Positions 18,326 through 27,702 of a DNA stretch of 64,000 nucleotides are shown in pieces. The stretch is from assembly GCF_014205215.1 (NCBI RefSeq), contig NZ_JACHNC010000001.1, positions 5,142,501-5,206,500 of the forward strand, in the 5' to 3' direction. The first letter of the stretch is position 1. Each line of letters starts with the position of its first letter. The translations under genes and the position numbers were made by a program. Under the pieces are notes generated by a model, which ran no database searches, was not told where the DNA came from, and saw only the letters and a program-made list of their open reading frames with translations. The stretch is from Actinoplanes lobatus. Its GTDB lineage: Bacteria > Actinomycetota > Actinomycetes > Mycobacteriales > Micromonosporaceae.

Positions 18326-21220
18326 ATGGGATCTGTCAGCGGGCGGGCCCTCGTACTGACCGCCGTCGCGGCTGTCGTGGCCGGATCGGGGGCGGTGGCC
18401 GTCAGCGGGACGGCGGACGCGGCCACCGTCGGCGCGGGTGGCTACACCGAGACCCTGCCGGCCGGCGCCGCCCTGCCCACCGGCTGCGGAGACCTGGCCA
18501 CGAACCCCCGCCAGTTCATGACCGCCGATGCGCCGCCCGGCCCGGTGCCGACCAACGACTGGTGGTCGTCGCTGGTCTACAAGAAGTTCGACTGCGCCTA
18601 CAGCGAGAACCTGCACGCGCATCCGACGAGCTACGACACCACCGCGGGCGGGCTGGGCTTCTCCTACAACACCACACCGCAGATCAGCGGCTCGTCCACC
18701 GGCGTCGGCGAGTACCACTACATCTACCAGGAGGACTTCACCGCCGGGGTGACCGGGCTGAACGCCCCGCGGACCCTGGTCGACTCCTGGACCGACTGGA
18801 CCGTCACGCCGTACTGGAGTGACGGCACCCGGACCATGAAGGCGACCATCGGGCACGGGCTGCCGTTCGCGTACTTCCAGATCACCGGCGGCAACGCCCA
18901 GATCACCGCGAAGAGCACCCCGACCGTCTGGTCCAACAGCGGAGCGCGGATCGGCTACTCGGTCGCCGGCAAGGACTACGTCGCGTACGCGCCGACCGGG
19001 GCCACCTGGACGGTCAGCGGCACCGTCATCACCTCCACCCTGGCCGGCAAGGGCTACTTCTCCATCGCGGTGCTGCCGACCACGCCGGCCACCAGCGTCA
19101 CGGACAAGACCGCCCTGGCCACGAGCTTCGGCACGTACGCGCACAACCACGTCACCGGCACCCAGATCTCGTACGCCTACCACCAGGCCACCAGCCGGGT
19201 CGCCACCACGTACGCCTACACCACCACCGCGCGCGAGGGCTCCGGCACCGGGACCGTCGCCGGCCTCTACCCGCACCAGTGGCGGGCACTGACCGGCGCG
19301 ACACCCGCCGCGCAGACCTATGTCACCGCCCGCGGCGCCATGAAGCTGCTCGTCGGCGCCTCGTCGTACACCACCTCGGCGGTCTACCAGGGAGTACTGC
19401 CCGAGGTGCCCGCGGTCGCCGACAGCGGCGGGGCCGACCTGAGCACCCTCAACGCCTATCTTGACCAGGTCAAGGACAACCCGGTCAACGTGCTGGGCAA
19501 CGACACCTACTGGACCGGCAAGGCGCTCGGCGCCGGCGCGCGGATCGCGGAGATCGCCGACCAGCTGGGCCGCACCGACGTACGGGACACCGCGCTGGCG
19601 GCCATCCGCGCCAAGCTGACCGACTGGTTCACCGCCACGGCGGGCGAGACGGGGAAGCTGTTCTACTACGACCGCAACTGGGGCACGCTGATCGGCTACC
19701 CCGCCTCGTACGGCTCCGACGCGGAACTCAACGACCACCACTTCCACTACGGCTACTACATCGCGGCCGCCGCGACGCTGGCCAAGTTCGACCCGTCCTG
19801 GGCGACGGGCGCCAACTACGGCGGCATGGTGGACCTGCTGATCCGCGACGCCAACAACTACGACCGTGGCGACAACCGGTTCCCGTACCTCCGGGACTTC
19901 GACATCTATGCCGGGCACGACTGGGCGGCCGGGCACGGCGCGTTCTTCGCCGGCAACAACCAGGAGTCGTCGTCGGAGGGGATGAACTTCGCCAACGCGC
20001 TGATCCAGTGGGGGCAGGCGACCGGCGACACCGCGATCCGCGACGCCGGCATCTTCATCTGGACGACACAGTCGGCCGCGATCAACGAGTACTGGTTCGA
20101 CACCCGCGACGAGAACTTCCCGTCGGCGTTCGGCCACGGCACGGTCGGCATGGTCTGGGGCGACGGCGGCGCGTACGCCACCTGGTTCGCCTCCGCGCCC
20201 GAGCAGATCCACGGCATCAACATGCTGCCGGTCACCGGTGGGCACTTCTACCTGGGTGACGACCCGGCGTACGTCAGGCGCAACTATGCCGAGATGGTCA
20301 CCAACGCCGGGCACGAACCGGCCCTCTGGCCGGACATCGCCTGGCAGTACCTGGCGCTCGGCGACGGCGACGCGGCGCTCGCCAAGTTCCGGGCCGGCAG
20401 CGGCTACACCCCCGAGGAGGGCGAGACCAGGGCTCACACGTTCCACTGGATCCGCAACCTCGCCGCCCTCGGCACGACCGATCTCACCGTCACCGCCGAC
20501 CACCCGCTCTACCGGGTGTTCAGCAAGAACGGCGCGAGGACGTACGTCGCGTCCAACATCACCGATGCGCCGCTCACGGTGACCTTCTCGGACGGCAGGG
20601 TGCTGGCGGTGCCGGCCGGGCAGACGGTCGCCGGCGGCGCGGTGAACTGGTCCGGCGGCAACGCGACCGGCGGCGGGATCAACCCGACTCCTACCACCCC
20701 CACGACCCCCACCAGCCCTACGCCGACCACGCCCACGCCGACCCCGACCACCTCCAGCCCGGTCCGGTACCTCCAGGCGGGTGGCGTGCTGGCGGATGCC
20801 GCGGGTACGGCCGGCACCGCGACCGTGGCCAAGGCGTCGGGCGCCAACGACAACCAGCCGCACTCGCCGATCACGTTCACCGCGACCGGGCTGACCATGG
20901 CGTACCGCTCCGGCGCCGCGACCGCGTTCAGCATCTCGGTGGACGCGGGCACCTCGGTCGGCAACGCCACCCAGGTCCGCGTCTCGTACGACCTGACCGG
21001 CAACGGCAGCTTCGACCGGGTCGAGACGTACCGCTACTTCGCCACCGACCCGGTCACCGGATGGGAGCGGTACACCGGCGCCGTCGGCCAGGTCACCACC
21101 ACGGGGGCCTTCGGCGACCTGGCGAACGGCACGGTCAAGGTGGAGATCTGGAGCGCCATCGGCTCCGCGGCGAGCACGGTGTCGCTGGGCGAGCTCTCCA
21201 CCGTGACCCTGCCCTACTAG
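18326..21220 (+). CDS. Secreted endo-beta-1,3-glucanase (GH81) with C-terminal CBM
   Basis: 964 residues. The signal peptide spans about 1-33. The large GH81 catalytic unit follows (about 40-775): PTNDWWSSLVYK near the N-terminus, DFDIYAGHDWAAGH (near 530) and NNQESSSEGMNFANA (near 545), which carry the family's acid and base residues. A Thr/Pro linker lies at about 782-811 and a C-terminal domain (about 812-964) looks like CBM56, a beta-1,3-glucan binder. The enzyme should attack fungal wall or storage beta-1,3-glucan. ATG at 18326 has GGAGG four bases away. The stop codon shares a CTAG with the stop of the convergent phosphatase gene. Confidence 0.92.
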   Translation: MGSVSGRALVLTAVAAVVAGSGAVAVSGTADAATVGAGGYTETLPAGAALPTGCGDLATNPRQFMTADAPPGPVPTNDWWSSLVYKKFDCAYSENLHAHPTSYDTTAGGLGFSYNTTPQISGSSTGVGEYHYIYQEDFTAGVTGLNAPRTLVDSWTDWTVTPYWSDGTRTMKATIGHGLPFAYFQITGGNAQITAKSTPTVWSNSGARIGYSVAGKDYVAYAPTGATWTVSGTVITSTLAGKGYFSIAVLPTTPATSVTDKTALATSFGTYAHNHVTGTQISYAYHQATSRVATTYAYTTTAREGSGTGTVAGLYPHQWRALTGATPAAQTYVTARGAMKLLVGASSYTTSAVYQGVLPEVPAVADSGGADLSTLNAYLDQVKDNPVNVLGNDTYWTGKALGAGARIAEIADQLGRTDVRDTALAAIRAKLTDWFTATAGETGKLFYYDRNWGTLIGYPASYGSDAELNDHHFHYGYYIAAAATLAKFDPSWATGANYGGMVDLLIRDANNYDRGDNRFPYLRDFDIYAGHDWAAGHGAFFAGNNQESSSEGMNFANALIQWGQATGDTAIRDAGIFIWTTQSAAINEYWFDTRDENFPSAFGHGTVGMVWGDGGAYATWFASAPEQIHGINMLPVTGGHFYLGDDPAYVRRNYAEMVTNAGHEPALWPDIAWQYLALGDGDAALAKFRAGSGYTPEEGETRAHTFHWIRNLAALGTTDLTVTADHPLYRVFSKNGARTYVASNITDAPLTVTFSDGRVLAVPAGQTVAGGAVNWSGGNATGGGINPTPTTPTTPTSPTPTTPTPTPTTSSPVRYLQAGGVLADAAGTAGTATVAKASGANDNQPHSPITFTATGLTMAYRSGAATAFSISVDAGTSVGNATQVRVSYDLTGNGSFDRVETYRYFATDPVTGWERYTGAVGQVTTTGAFGDLANGTVKVEIWSAIGSAASTVSLGELSTVTLPY

Positions 21221-22719
21221 CTCAGCACCCGGACGGCGAGAGTGCAGGTGTCGTCGTACGGGCTCGGGGCGTAGAGCAGCCGGTGGAGGCGGGGCAGCGG
21301 CGCCGTGCCCGGGTCGGCGGAGACGGCCGACAGGTGGCCGCGGACCTCCGCCGACCGGCCGTCGATGCCCAGGCCGCGGCGCTCCACCAGGCCGTCGGTG
21401 AAGAACAGGACCAGGTCGCCCGGCTCGAGTTCGGCGCTCACCTCCGGGAAACTCGTCTCCGGCTCGGCGCCCAGCAGCAGACCCGGCGGGCGGTCCAGGT
21501 CGTGGCTCGTGCCGGCCCGGCCGAGCATCGGCGACAGGTGGCCGGCCCGCGCCCACGGCAGCGAGCGGGTCCGCGGGTCGTAGAACGCCACCAGCGCGGT
21601 GCCGGTGATGCCGAGCTGGGCGCACAGACGGTTCATGTGCCGGAGCAGCTCGCCGGGCGCGTGGATGCCGATCGACAACCACGCCACCAGGGCGAACCGC
21701 AGATGCGCCATCCCGCTGGCCGCCTCCAGACCGTGCCCGGCCACGTCACCGATGGCCAGCACCACCCGGCCGTCCTCCAGGGTCTGGGCGTGGTACCAGT
21801 CGCCGCCCACCTGGACGGCGCTCTCGGCCGGCAGATAGCTGACCATCGCCTCCAGCCCGGCCAGCGTGAACGGCGCTGACGGCACCGGCTGGATCATGTT
21901 CTGCAACTGGCCGGCCAGACGGTGCTCGGCCAGCGCGGTCATCTCCCGGGTCCGCAGTTTGTCGCTGAGCCGCTCGATCTCGGTCCGCGAGTCGACCCGC
22001 GCCGTCACGTCCTGCACCACGGCGTAGATCTTCACCGGCACCCCGGCCGCGTCCCGGGCCACGTCGGACAGGATCCGCAGATGCTTGGCCTGCTCGCCGA
22101 TCAGGAACCGGACCGTCACGTCCGAGGTGGCGCCGCTGTCCAGCGTCTGCCACGCGGTCTCGGCGATGCCGCGGTCGTCCGGCAGCATGGCCCGCGCCTG
22201 ATCGGTACGCGACAGCGGCCCGTCCGCCGGGTCCCGGCCGAAGATCCGGTACATCCCCGGGGACCAGTCGCTGCGGCCGGTGACCAGGTCGTACTCCGCC
22301 CAGCCGAGACTGCCCAGCACCTCGGTGTGCTCCAGCCGGCGCTGGTGCTCGTCGACCCGCTCCCACCAGATCAACAGCCCGCCCAGCACCCGGTAGACAC
22401 TGATCTCGAAACGGGACTCGGCCACCGCGCCGGTACGCGTCTCCTCGTGGCGGAACTCGTCCATCCGCCCCGGGGCGCCGGTCTCCAGCACCTCGGCGTA
22501 CAGATTCCACAACGGACCGCCGACCAGCGACGGGTACAGCTCGCCGAGCAGACTGTCGACCCGCTGGGCGCCCCGGCCGAAGATGTCCCTGGTCCGCTCG
22601 CTGGTCGCCGCGATCCGGAAATCCCGCAGCTCACCGGAGGGTCCGCGAACGGGCACAACCCAGGTGCAGCCCACCGGAATCGCGGCGAGCAACTCCCGCA
22701 CCACGGACTCGTCCGCCAT
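21217..22719 (-). CDS. PAS-PP2C (SpoIIE-type) serine phosphatase
   Basis: 500 residues, cytoplasmic. Two sensor regions of PAS type occupy about 1-125 and 130-245 (LEHTEVLGSLGWAEYDLVTGRSDWSPGMYRIFGRDP is the clear second one). A short coil RLSDKLRTREMTALAEHRLAGQLQ then joins a SpoIIE/RsbU phosphatase domain: VGGDWYHAQTLEDGRVVLAIGDVAGHGLEAA (metal aspartates), GDLVLFFTDGLVERR and YDDTCTLAVRV at the end. Such enzymes dephosphorylate STAS antagonists and activate partner switches. The STAS/RsbW pair at 14.1 kb is a candidate pathway partner, but the link is inferred. Confidence 0.92.
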   Translation of the reverse strand: MADESVVRELLAAIPVGCTWVVPVRGPSGELRDFRIAATSERTRDIFGRGAQRVDSLLGELYPSLVGGPLWNLYAEVLETGAPGRMDEFRHEETRTGAVAESRFEISVYRVLGGLLIWWERVDEHQRRLEHTEVLGSLGWAEYDLVTGRSDWSPGMYRIFGRDPADGPLSRTDQARAMLPDDRGIAETAWQTLDSGATSDVTVRFLIGEQAKHLRILSDVARDAAGVPVKIYAVVQDVTARVDSRTEIERLSDKLRTREMTALAEHRLAGQLQNMIQPVPSAPFTLAGLEAMVSYLPAESAVQVGGDWYHAQTLEDGRVVLAIGDVAGHGLEAASGMAHLRFALVAWLSIGIHAPGELLRHMNRLCAQLGITGTALVAFYDPRTRSLPWARAGHLSPMLGRAGTSHDLDRPPGLLLGAEPETSFPEVSAELEPGDLVLFFTDGLVERRGLGIDGRSAEVRGHLSAVSADPGTAPLPRLHRLLYAPSPYDDTCTLAVRVLS

Positions 22720-22767
22720 CCGAGCAGCCTATCGGTGCCGAGGGCGGTCGGGTGTCACCATCCTGCT

Positions 22768-23061
22768 GTGGACGTACTTCTTCTCCTGATGCCGTTCTTC
22801 TTGATCCTCTTCGTGCTGGTGGGCGCGCAACTCGGCAACGCTTCCCGGGATCGTGCCCGGACGAGCGCACGCCTGGCCGCCGTCGAACGCAAGCTCGACC
22901 TGTTGCTCGCCCACCTGAACGTGGCCGATCCCGACTCGGCCTACCCCGACGTGCTGGACCATCTGCGCAACGGCCGCAAGATCCAGGCGATCAAGGCATA
23001 TCGCGAGCACACCGGTGCCACGCTCGCCGACGCGAAGGCAGCCATCGATCGCCTGACCTGA
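22768..23061 (+). CDS. Small membrane protein with L7/L12 C-terminal-like domain
   Basis: 97 residues. A hydrophobic N-terminal helix (VDVLLLLMPFFLILFVLVGAQLG) is followed by a charged helix (ARLAAVERKLDLLLAHLNV). A C-terminal module then resembles the ribosomal L7/L12 C-terminal domain (about 65-97: NGRKIQAIKAYREHTGATLADAKAAIDRL). Similar anchored L7/L12-like proteins are found across actinobacteria without assigned role. The GTG start at 22768 is chosen because it directly precedes the helix; no strong ribosome site is seen. It is divergent from the SpoIIE-type gene and followed by a large hairpin. Confidence 0.72.
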   Translation: MDVLLLLMPFFLILFVLVGAQLGNASRDRARTSARLAAVERKLDLLLAHLNVADPDSAYPDVLDHLRNGRKIQAIKAYREHTGATLADAKAAIDRLT

Positions 23062-23092
23062 GCTGTGCCTGATTGCTCCGCTTCGCTCCGCG

Positions 23093-23192
23093 GCAAAACG
23101 CCTTGTAACCGGTGTCGAGGCAGGCGATTTCCCGCCGCAGCACACCCCGCTGCGTCGGCAAATCGCTTGCCTCGACACCGGCGGCGTTTTGC
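23093..23192. repeat. Large imperfect inverted repeat between convergent genes
   Basis: Outer arms GCAAAACGCC (23093-23102) and GGCGTTTTGC (23183-23192) pair perfectly. An inner 22-bp arm pair (23109-23130 with 23160-23181) has 21 Watson-Crick pairs and one G-T. An apical stem (23131-23140 with 23150-23159) has two mismatches, with a loop near 23141-23149. On the left arm six bases, TTGTAA, bulge out against one on the right. It may end transcription from both sides, but lacks a T-run. Its apical core matches the hairpin at 39104-39155. Confidence 0.8.
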
Positions 23193-23268
23193 GGGGACGT
23201 TGAGTGCACCGCCGTAGGGGTGGGGTGGGCGTTGCGTGGGGGTGAGAGGACGGCGCGGGGGCTTTGCG

Positions 23269-24354
23269 TCACGCGTACGGTGAATTGGTTTTGATCTTGT
23301 GTAGGTAGACCGCGTTGCTGGGCGTTGCGCGAAGCTGTTTTAGCAGCTGGGCCATGTTTTCGCGGCCGGACAGGGCGCGGCGCAGGCGGGCGGTGGCGGC
23401 GAGTTCGTCCGGGTGCAGGAGCAGCTCGTCGTGGCGGGTGCCGGAGGCGGGCACGTCCACGGCCGGGAAGATGCGGGCCTCGGCGAGTGAGCGGTCCAGT
23501 TTGAGTTCGGCGTTGCCGGTGCTCTTGAACTCCTCGAAGATCACGCCGTCCATGGCCGAGCCGTTCTCCACCAGGGCGGTCGCGATGATCGTGACCGAGC
23601 CGCCGCCCTCGAAGGCGCGCGCCGCGCCCAGCAGGCGTTTCGGCGGATGCAGGGCGGAGGTGTCCAGACCGCCGGTGAGAGTGCGGCCGCGGGCCGGCGC
23701 CAGCAGGTTGTGGGCGCGCGCCAGGCGGGTGATCGAGTCGAGGAGCAGGACGACGTCCTCGCCCTGTTCGGCCAGGCGTTTGGCGCGTTCGGCGGCGAGT
23801 TCGGCGATGTGGGCGTGCTCGTGCGGCGGGCGGTCGAAGGTCGCGGCGATCACCTCGCCCTTCACCGAGCGGCGCATGTCGGTCACCTCCTCGGGACGCT
23901 CGTCGATCAACAGGACCATGAGGTGGCATTCGGGATGGTTGCGGGCGATCGCCCGGGCCGTCTCGTGCAGGATCGTGGTCTTGCCGGCCATCGGCGGAGC
24001 GACGATCAGGGCGCGCTGGCCCTTGCCGATCGGCATGAACAGGTCGATGACGCGGGTGGTCAGCAGGTGCGGTTCGGTCTCCAGGCGCAGCCGCTCGTGC
24101 GGATGCACCGAAGTGCGCTGGTAGAAGTCGGGCCGGGGGCCGGGTGGGCGGCCGTTGACCGCGGTGAGCTGGAGTTTCGCGGGCCGGCCGGTGGCCTGGC
24201 CGGTGATGTGGTCGCCGCGGCGCAGGTGCAGGCGGCGCATCTCGGACGTGGCGATCGGCAGGTCGGTGGGGGACGGCGCGTAACCGTCGGTACGGATCCA
24301 GGGACGGTCGTCGACGAGATCGACGAGACCGTCCACGGGGACGGGACTGGTCAT
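23269..24354 (-). CDS. Short Rho-type transcription termination factor (Rho paralogue)
   Basis: 361 residues, shorter than E. coli Rho (419) and far shorter than usual actinobacterial Rho. The ring ATPase core is intact: PIGKGQRALIVAPPMAGKTT (P-loop; lysine about residue 125), LIDERPEEVTDMRRSVKGEVIAATFD, VVLLLDSITRLARAHN, GGLDTSALHPPKRLLGAAR and MDGVIFEEFKSTGN. The N-terminal helical domain is absent and the first RNA-binding fold is trimmed: the RNP-type box is not recognisable, and the fold begins at DLPIATSEMRRLHLRRGDHITG. The P-loop has M where E. coli Rho has K181. Start at ATG 24354 is by frame and conservation. Most likely a second Rho; the main one would be elsewhere. Confidence 0.85.
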   Translation of the reverse strand: MTSPVPVDGLVDLVDDRPWIRTDGYAPSPTDLPIATSEMRRLHLRRGDHITGQATGRPAKLQLTAVNGRPPGPRPDFYQRTSVHPHERLRLETEPHLLTTRVIDLFMPIGKGQRALIVAPPMAGKTTILHETARAIARNHPECHLMVLLIDERPEEVTDMRRSVKGEVIAATFDRPPHEHAHIAELAAERAKRLAEQGEDVVLLLDSITRLARAHNLLAPARGRTLTGGLDTSALHPPKRLLGAARAFEGGGSVTIIATALVENGSAMDGVIFEEFKSTGNAELKLDRSLAEARIFPAVDVPASGTRHDELLLHPDELAATARLRRALSGRENMAQLLKQLRATPSNAVYLHKIKTNSPYA

Positions 24355-24535
24355 GGTGGGACTCGTTTCGAGAGAGCGCGCCGACGGCGCGGAAAGCCGG
24401 TGAACGGCTCGGGGAGGTGGATCAGCGGGGGCGATGAGAAACGCCTGCATCCGGGATCCGGTTGGGCCTACCGTAGCACCGCCGGGCGCGCCGGGCCATG
24501 ATGGCAGCGGACGAGTCGGCGAAGGGAGACGGGGC

Positions 24536-24898
24536 ATGCCACTGTTGCGGCGGGTCATCGGGGCGGTGCTGCGGCGCATCCGGCTGGGTCAGGGACGGAC
24601 GTTGCGGGAGGTGGCCGCGGCGGCCGGGGTTTCGCTGCCGTACCTCTCCGAAGTGGAGCGCGGCACCAAGGAGGCGTCGTCGGAGGTGCTCGCGGCGATC
24701 TGCCGGGCGCTCGGCCTGCCGATGCCGGATCTGCTCGACGAGGTGCGCCGGGAGATGCTGCGCGAGGCGGCGCCGACTACAAAGCACGCGTCGAAGATGA
24801 TCACGCGGCTGGCCGCGAACCGGGGCGGCGGTGGGCCGCGGTGTTCGGTGGGGCGGTGGGCGCGCTGCGCCTCGGTGGCGCAGCCGGTCAGGCTGTGA
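24536..24898 (+). CDS. XRE-family regulator of ClgR type
   Basis: 120 residues. The N-terminal 75 match the ClgR class of helix-turn-helix proteins: [65 protein letters not shown]. ClgR activates clp protease and chaperone genes in actinobacteria. The tail after about residue 80 is low-complexity and overlaps the end of the convergent L,D-transpeptidase gene by 11 bases. ATG at 24536 is preceded by GAAGGGAGACGGGG. It is divergent from the rho-like gene with 181 bases between them. This may be a paralogue rather than the main ClgR. Confidence 0.85.
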   Translation: MPLLRRVIGAVLRRIRLGQGRTLREVAAAAGVSLPYLSEVERGTKEASSEVLAAICRALGLPMPDLLDEVRREMLREAAPTTKHASKMITRLAANRGGGGPRCSVGRWARCASVAQPVRL

Positions 24899-25742
24899 CC
24901 ACGACCGGGGTGCCCGGGTCCAGCTGAGCGAGCAGTTTCCGCTGGACCGCGGCCGGTGTGCGGACGCAGCCGTTGGAGACGTCCTTGCCGAAGACCGAGC
25001 TGTTCGCCCACGCGTGGATGCCGGTGTGCGCCTTCTGGAGGCCGGCCGCCATCTTCTCCGGGTCCTCCGGGACCGAGCCGAGCACCAGCGCGTCCAGCCC
25101 GGCGTAGACGCTGCCGGACGTGCCGGTACGGCCCATCACGAAGGTTCGGCCGAGCGGTGTGGGGGTGGCGCCGGTGCCGATCGCCACGGTCCAGTGGGCC
25201 TGCTCGGCGCCTTCGCGCAGCCAGGTGAGGCGGCGTTCGCCGAGGTCGACGACGAGCTGGTCGCGCAGCGGCTCGGACTGCCAGCCGGCCTCCGGCACCC
25301 AGCCGACGGTGCGGTTGGCGGCCGGGACCAGCACGGCGGCCCAGCCGTTCTGCCGGGCGACGATCGGGACGACGACCGGCAGGCCGCTGATCCGGGGTGG
25401 CAGCCAGGCGCGGGGGCGGCCGCCGGGGGCGTCGTACAGCGCCATCCTGGTCTGCGGGCGCAGCGCCTCGGTGAGGGCGGTCGCCGACTCCGGGTCGGGG
25501 TCGGCGGGCAGGCCGCGCGGGCCGTCCGCGTAGGCGATCACCGGCAGGCCGTCCGGCGGCTCGGAGGCGGCCGGCACGGTCGTCGCGGTGGCGCTCGGCA
25601 CGGTGGCGGCCGATGGCGGGGCGCTGAACGTGGCGCGGTCCGGCTCGTTTCCGCGGGCCAGCCCGACCGCCACGACCAGGGCGGCGATCAGGGTGGCCGC
25701 CGTCAGCAGCAGGAGGTTGACGCGGGTCCGGCTGGTCGGCAT
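24888..25742 (-). CDS. L,D-transpeptidase (YkuD family), membrane-anchored
   Basis: 284 residues. An N-terminal helix (about 9-28) serves as anchor or uncleaved signal. A Pro/Ala/Thr-rich linker, an SH3-like middle region and a C-terminal YkuD domain follow. Catalytic motifs are [11 protein letters not shown] and SNGCVRTP, with the nucleophile at C259. The enzyme should form 3-3 cross-links in peptidoglycan or attach proteins, on the outer face of the membrane. There is no lipobox. Alone in its strand, 41 bases downstream of the two-component kinase stop codon. Confidence 0.93.
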   Translation of the reverse strand: MPTSRTRVNLLLLTAATLIAALVVAVGLARGNEPDRATFSAPPSAATVPSATATTVPAASEPPDGLPVIAYADGPRGLPADPDPESATALTEALRPQTRMALYDAPGGRPRAWLPPRISGLPVVVPIVARQNGWAAVLVPAANRTVGWVPEAGWQSEPLRDQLVVDLGERRLTWLREGAEQAHWTVAIGTGATPTPLGRTFVMGRTGTSGSVYAGLDALVLGSVPEDPEKMAAGLQKAHTGIHAWANSSVFGKDVSNGCVRTPAAVQRKLLAQLDPGTPVVVTA

Positions 25743-25783
25743 CCGCCCAGGGTAACGTTGTCCCGTTAGAGGTAATTACGGCC

Positions 25784-26932
25784 CTATCCGCCCGTGGGCG
25801 GCAGCGTGACCGTGACGACCAGCCCACCGCCGTCGCGCGGGTGAGTGGTGACCGTGCCGCCGTGCGCCTGCGCGACCGACCGGACGATCGACAGGCCCAG
25901 CCCGGAGCCCTTGGCCGAGGTGATGCGGTCCCCGTCCAGGCGGCGGAACGGTTCGAACAGGGTCGGCAGGTCGTAGGGCGGCACGACCGGCCCGCTGTTG
26001 CTGACCGTGATCGACGGGCCGGGGCCGCTCTCCACCCGTACCCAGCCGCCGGGACCGGTGTTGTGCCGGAGGCCGTTCTCCACCAGGTTGCGGGTCATCT
26101 GTTCGAGCAGCAGCCCGTCGCCGACGGCCGGGGCCGGCCCGGCCACCACGGTGACCTTGACGTCGGCGGTGGCGGCCTCGGCGGCGGTCTGCTCGGCCAC
26201 GTGCACGACCACGTCGGCCAGGTCGACCGGGGAGTGGTCGGCCAGCTCCTGTTCGGATCGGGCGAGCAGCAGCAGCCCCTCGATCAGCCGCTCGTGCCGT
26301 GCGTTGATCTTCAGCAGGTCCTCGCCGAGGCGCAGCACGTCGGGGGAGGCGGTCCGGCGGTGCATGGCCAGCTCGACCAGGGCCCGGTTCAGGGTGAGCG
26401 GGGTACGCAGCTCGTGCGACGCGTTCGCCACGAACCGCCGCTGCGTGTCGAAGGTGTGCTCCAGCCGCTCCACCATGCTGTCGAAGGTGTCGGCCAGTTC
26501 CTTCACCTCGTCGTCCGGGCCGTGCAGGTCGATCCGCTGGTGCAGGCCGCGCTCGCTGGCCGGGGCGGCGGCGATCCGGCGGGCCGTCGCGGTGACCCGG
26601 TGCAGCGGGCTCAGCATCCGGCCGGTCAGCGTCCACGCGAACGCGAACGCGACCGCCGCCACCAGGACGAACGCCACCGCCTCCATCTGGAGCAGCGAGC
26701 GGCTCACCTCGGCGGCCTGCGCCTCCACGAACCGGTCGGCGGCCTCACCGGTGAGCGTGACGTCGTTGACGAGCAGGATCCTCTTCAGCTCCCCGTTGCC
26801 GCTCGGCGGCATCAGCGAGAACGGCAGCTTCTGGCGGAACAGCACGTAGGTGATGCCGAGCAGCACCACCCCGGCGATCATGAAGAAGCCGAAGTAGACC
26901 AGGGTGAGCCTCAGCCGCAGGGTCGGTCTCAT
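25784..26932 (-). CDS. Sensor histidine kinase
   Basis: 382 residues. Two membrane helices (about 9-31 and 83-103) enclose a short extracytoplasmic sensor. A HAMP domain (about 104-157), a HisKA dimer domain with H173 in ANASHELRTPLT, and an HATPase domain (NLVENGLRHN; GSGLGLSIVRSVAQAHGG) follow. The gene overlaps the upstream response regulator gene by ATGA and so is co-translated with it. The pair is divergent from a lipoprotein-MFP-ABC-permease operon, a layout typical of systems in which kinase and exporter respond to the same envelope stress or peptide. Confidence 0.94.
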   Translation of the reverse strand: MRPTLRLRLTLVYFGFFMIAGVVLLGITYVLFRQKLPFSLMPPSGNGELKRILLVNDVTLTGEAADRFVEAQAAEVSRSLLQMEAVAFVLVAAVAFAFAWTLTGRMLSPLHRVTATARRIAAAPASERGLHQRIDLHGPDDEVKELADTFDSMVERLEHTFDTQRRFVANASHELRTPLTLNRALVELAMHRRTASPDVLRLGEDLLKINARHERLIEGLLLLARSEQELADHSPVDLADVVVHVAEQTAAEAATADVKVTVVAGPAPAVGDGLLLEQMTRNLVENGLRHNTGPGGWVRVESGPGPSITVSNSGPVVPPYDLPTLFEPFRRLDGDRITSAKGSGLGLSIVRSVAQAHGGTVTTHPRDGGGLVVTVTLPPTGG

Positions 26933-27585
26933 GAGATCCGGTACCCGACGCCGGGCAGGGTCTCGATCACCTGCGGGTCACCCAGTTTCCGGCGCAGCTT
27001 GAGGATGGCGAGCCGGACCGCGCCGGTGAACGGGTCGGCGTTCTCGTCCCAGGCCTTCTCCAGCAGATGCTCGGCGGAGACCACCGACCCGTCCGCGCGC
27101 AGCAGCTCGAACAGCACGGCGAACTCCTTCTTCGACAGCGAGACGTACCGGCCGTCCCGGGTGACCTCGCGGCGGGCCGGGTCCAGGGTGATGCCGGCCC
27201 GGCGCAGCACCGGCGGGCTGCCCGGCCGGGTGCGGCGGCCCAGCGCGAGCACCCGGGCGGCCAGCTCCGGCATGGCGAACGGCTTGGTCAGGTAGTCGTC
27301 GGCGCCCAGCGACAGCCCGCCCACCCGGTCGGTGACCTCGGCGGCCGCGGTCAGCATCAGGATCCGGGGCTCGGCGCCGGCCGACACCATCCGGCGGCAC
27401 ACCTCGTCGCCGTGCACCCGGGGCAGATCGCGGTCCAGGATCACCACGTCGTACTCGTTGACGTCGACGCGTTCCAGGGCGGCCGCGCCGTCGCCGGCCA
27501 CGTCGACCGCGTGGGTCTCCTCCCGCAGCCACTCGGCGATCGCGTCCGCCAGCAGCTGCTCGTCCTCCACCACCAGGATCCGCAT
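26929..27585 (-). CDS. OmpR-family response regulator
   Basis: 218 residues. The receiver domain begins RILVVEDEQLLADAI, with phospho-aspartate in VVILDRDLPRVHGDE and lysine in LTKPFAMPEL. A winged-helix output domain follows (GDGRYVSLSKKEFAVLFELLRADGSVVSAEHLLEKAW...VRLAILKLRRKL, ending LPGVGYRIS; the first G-D reads T-R-D-G-R in the gene). The first ATG of the domain, at 27585, is used; a longer N-terminus would be proline- and arginine-rich and unlike the family. The 117 bases between it and the lipoprotein gene form a shared divergent promoter. Confidence 0.93.
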   Translation of the reverse strand: MRILVVEDEQLLADAIAEWLREETHAVDVAGDGAAALERVDVNEYDVVILDRDLPRVHGDEVCRRMVSAGAEPRILMLTAAAEVTDRVGGLSLGADDYLTKPFAMPELAARVLALGRRTRPGSPPVLRRAGITLDPARREVTRDGRYVSLSKKEFAVLFELLRADGSVVSAEHLLEKAWDENADPFTGAVRLAILKLRRKLGDPQVIETLPGVGYRIS

Positions 27586-27702
27586 GCGCCCGATGCTGCC
27601 ACCCGCCGCGTTTCCGCGCTGTTGGCATGTCGGCAAACGCTCCGGAAACGGCCCGCCGCGTTGCATCGGGGCCCGAGTTCCCCTTTCGAAGGAGAAGAGA
27701 TC

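Noticed and set aside
18269..21682. Very long minus-strand open frame opposite GH81.
   Set aside because: Arises from codon bias on the opposite strand; the + strand has signal peptide, catalytic motifs and CBM in order.
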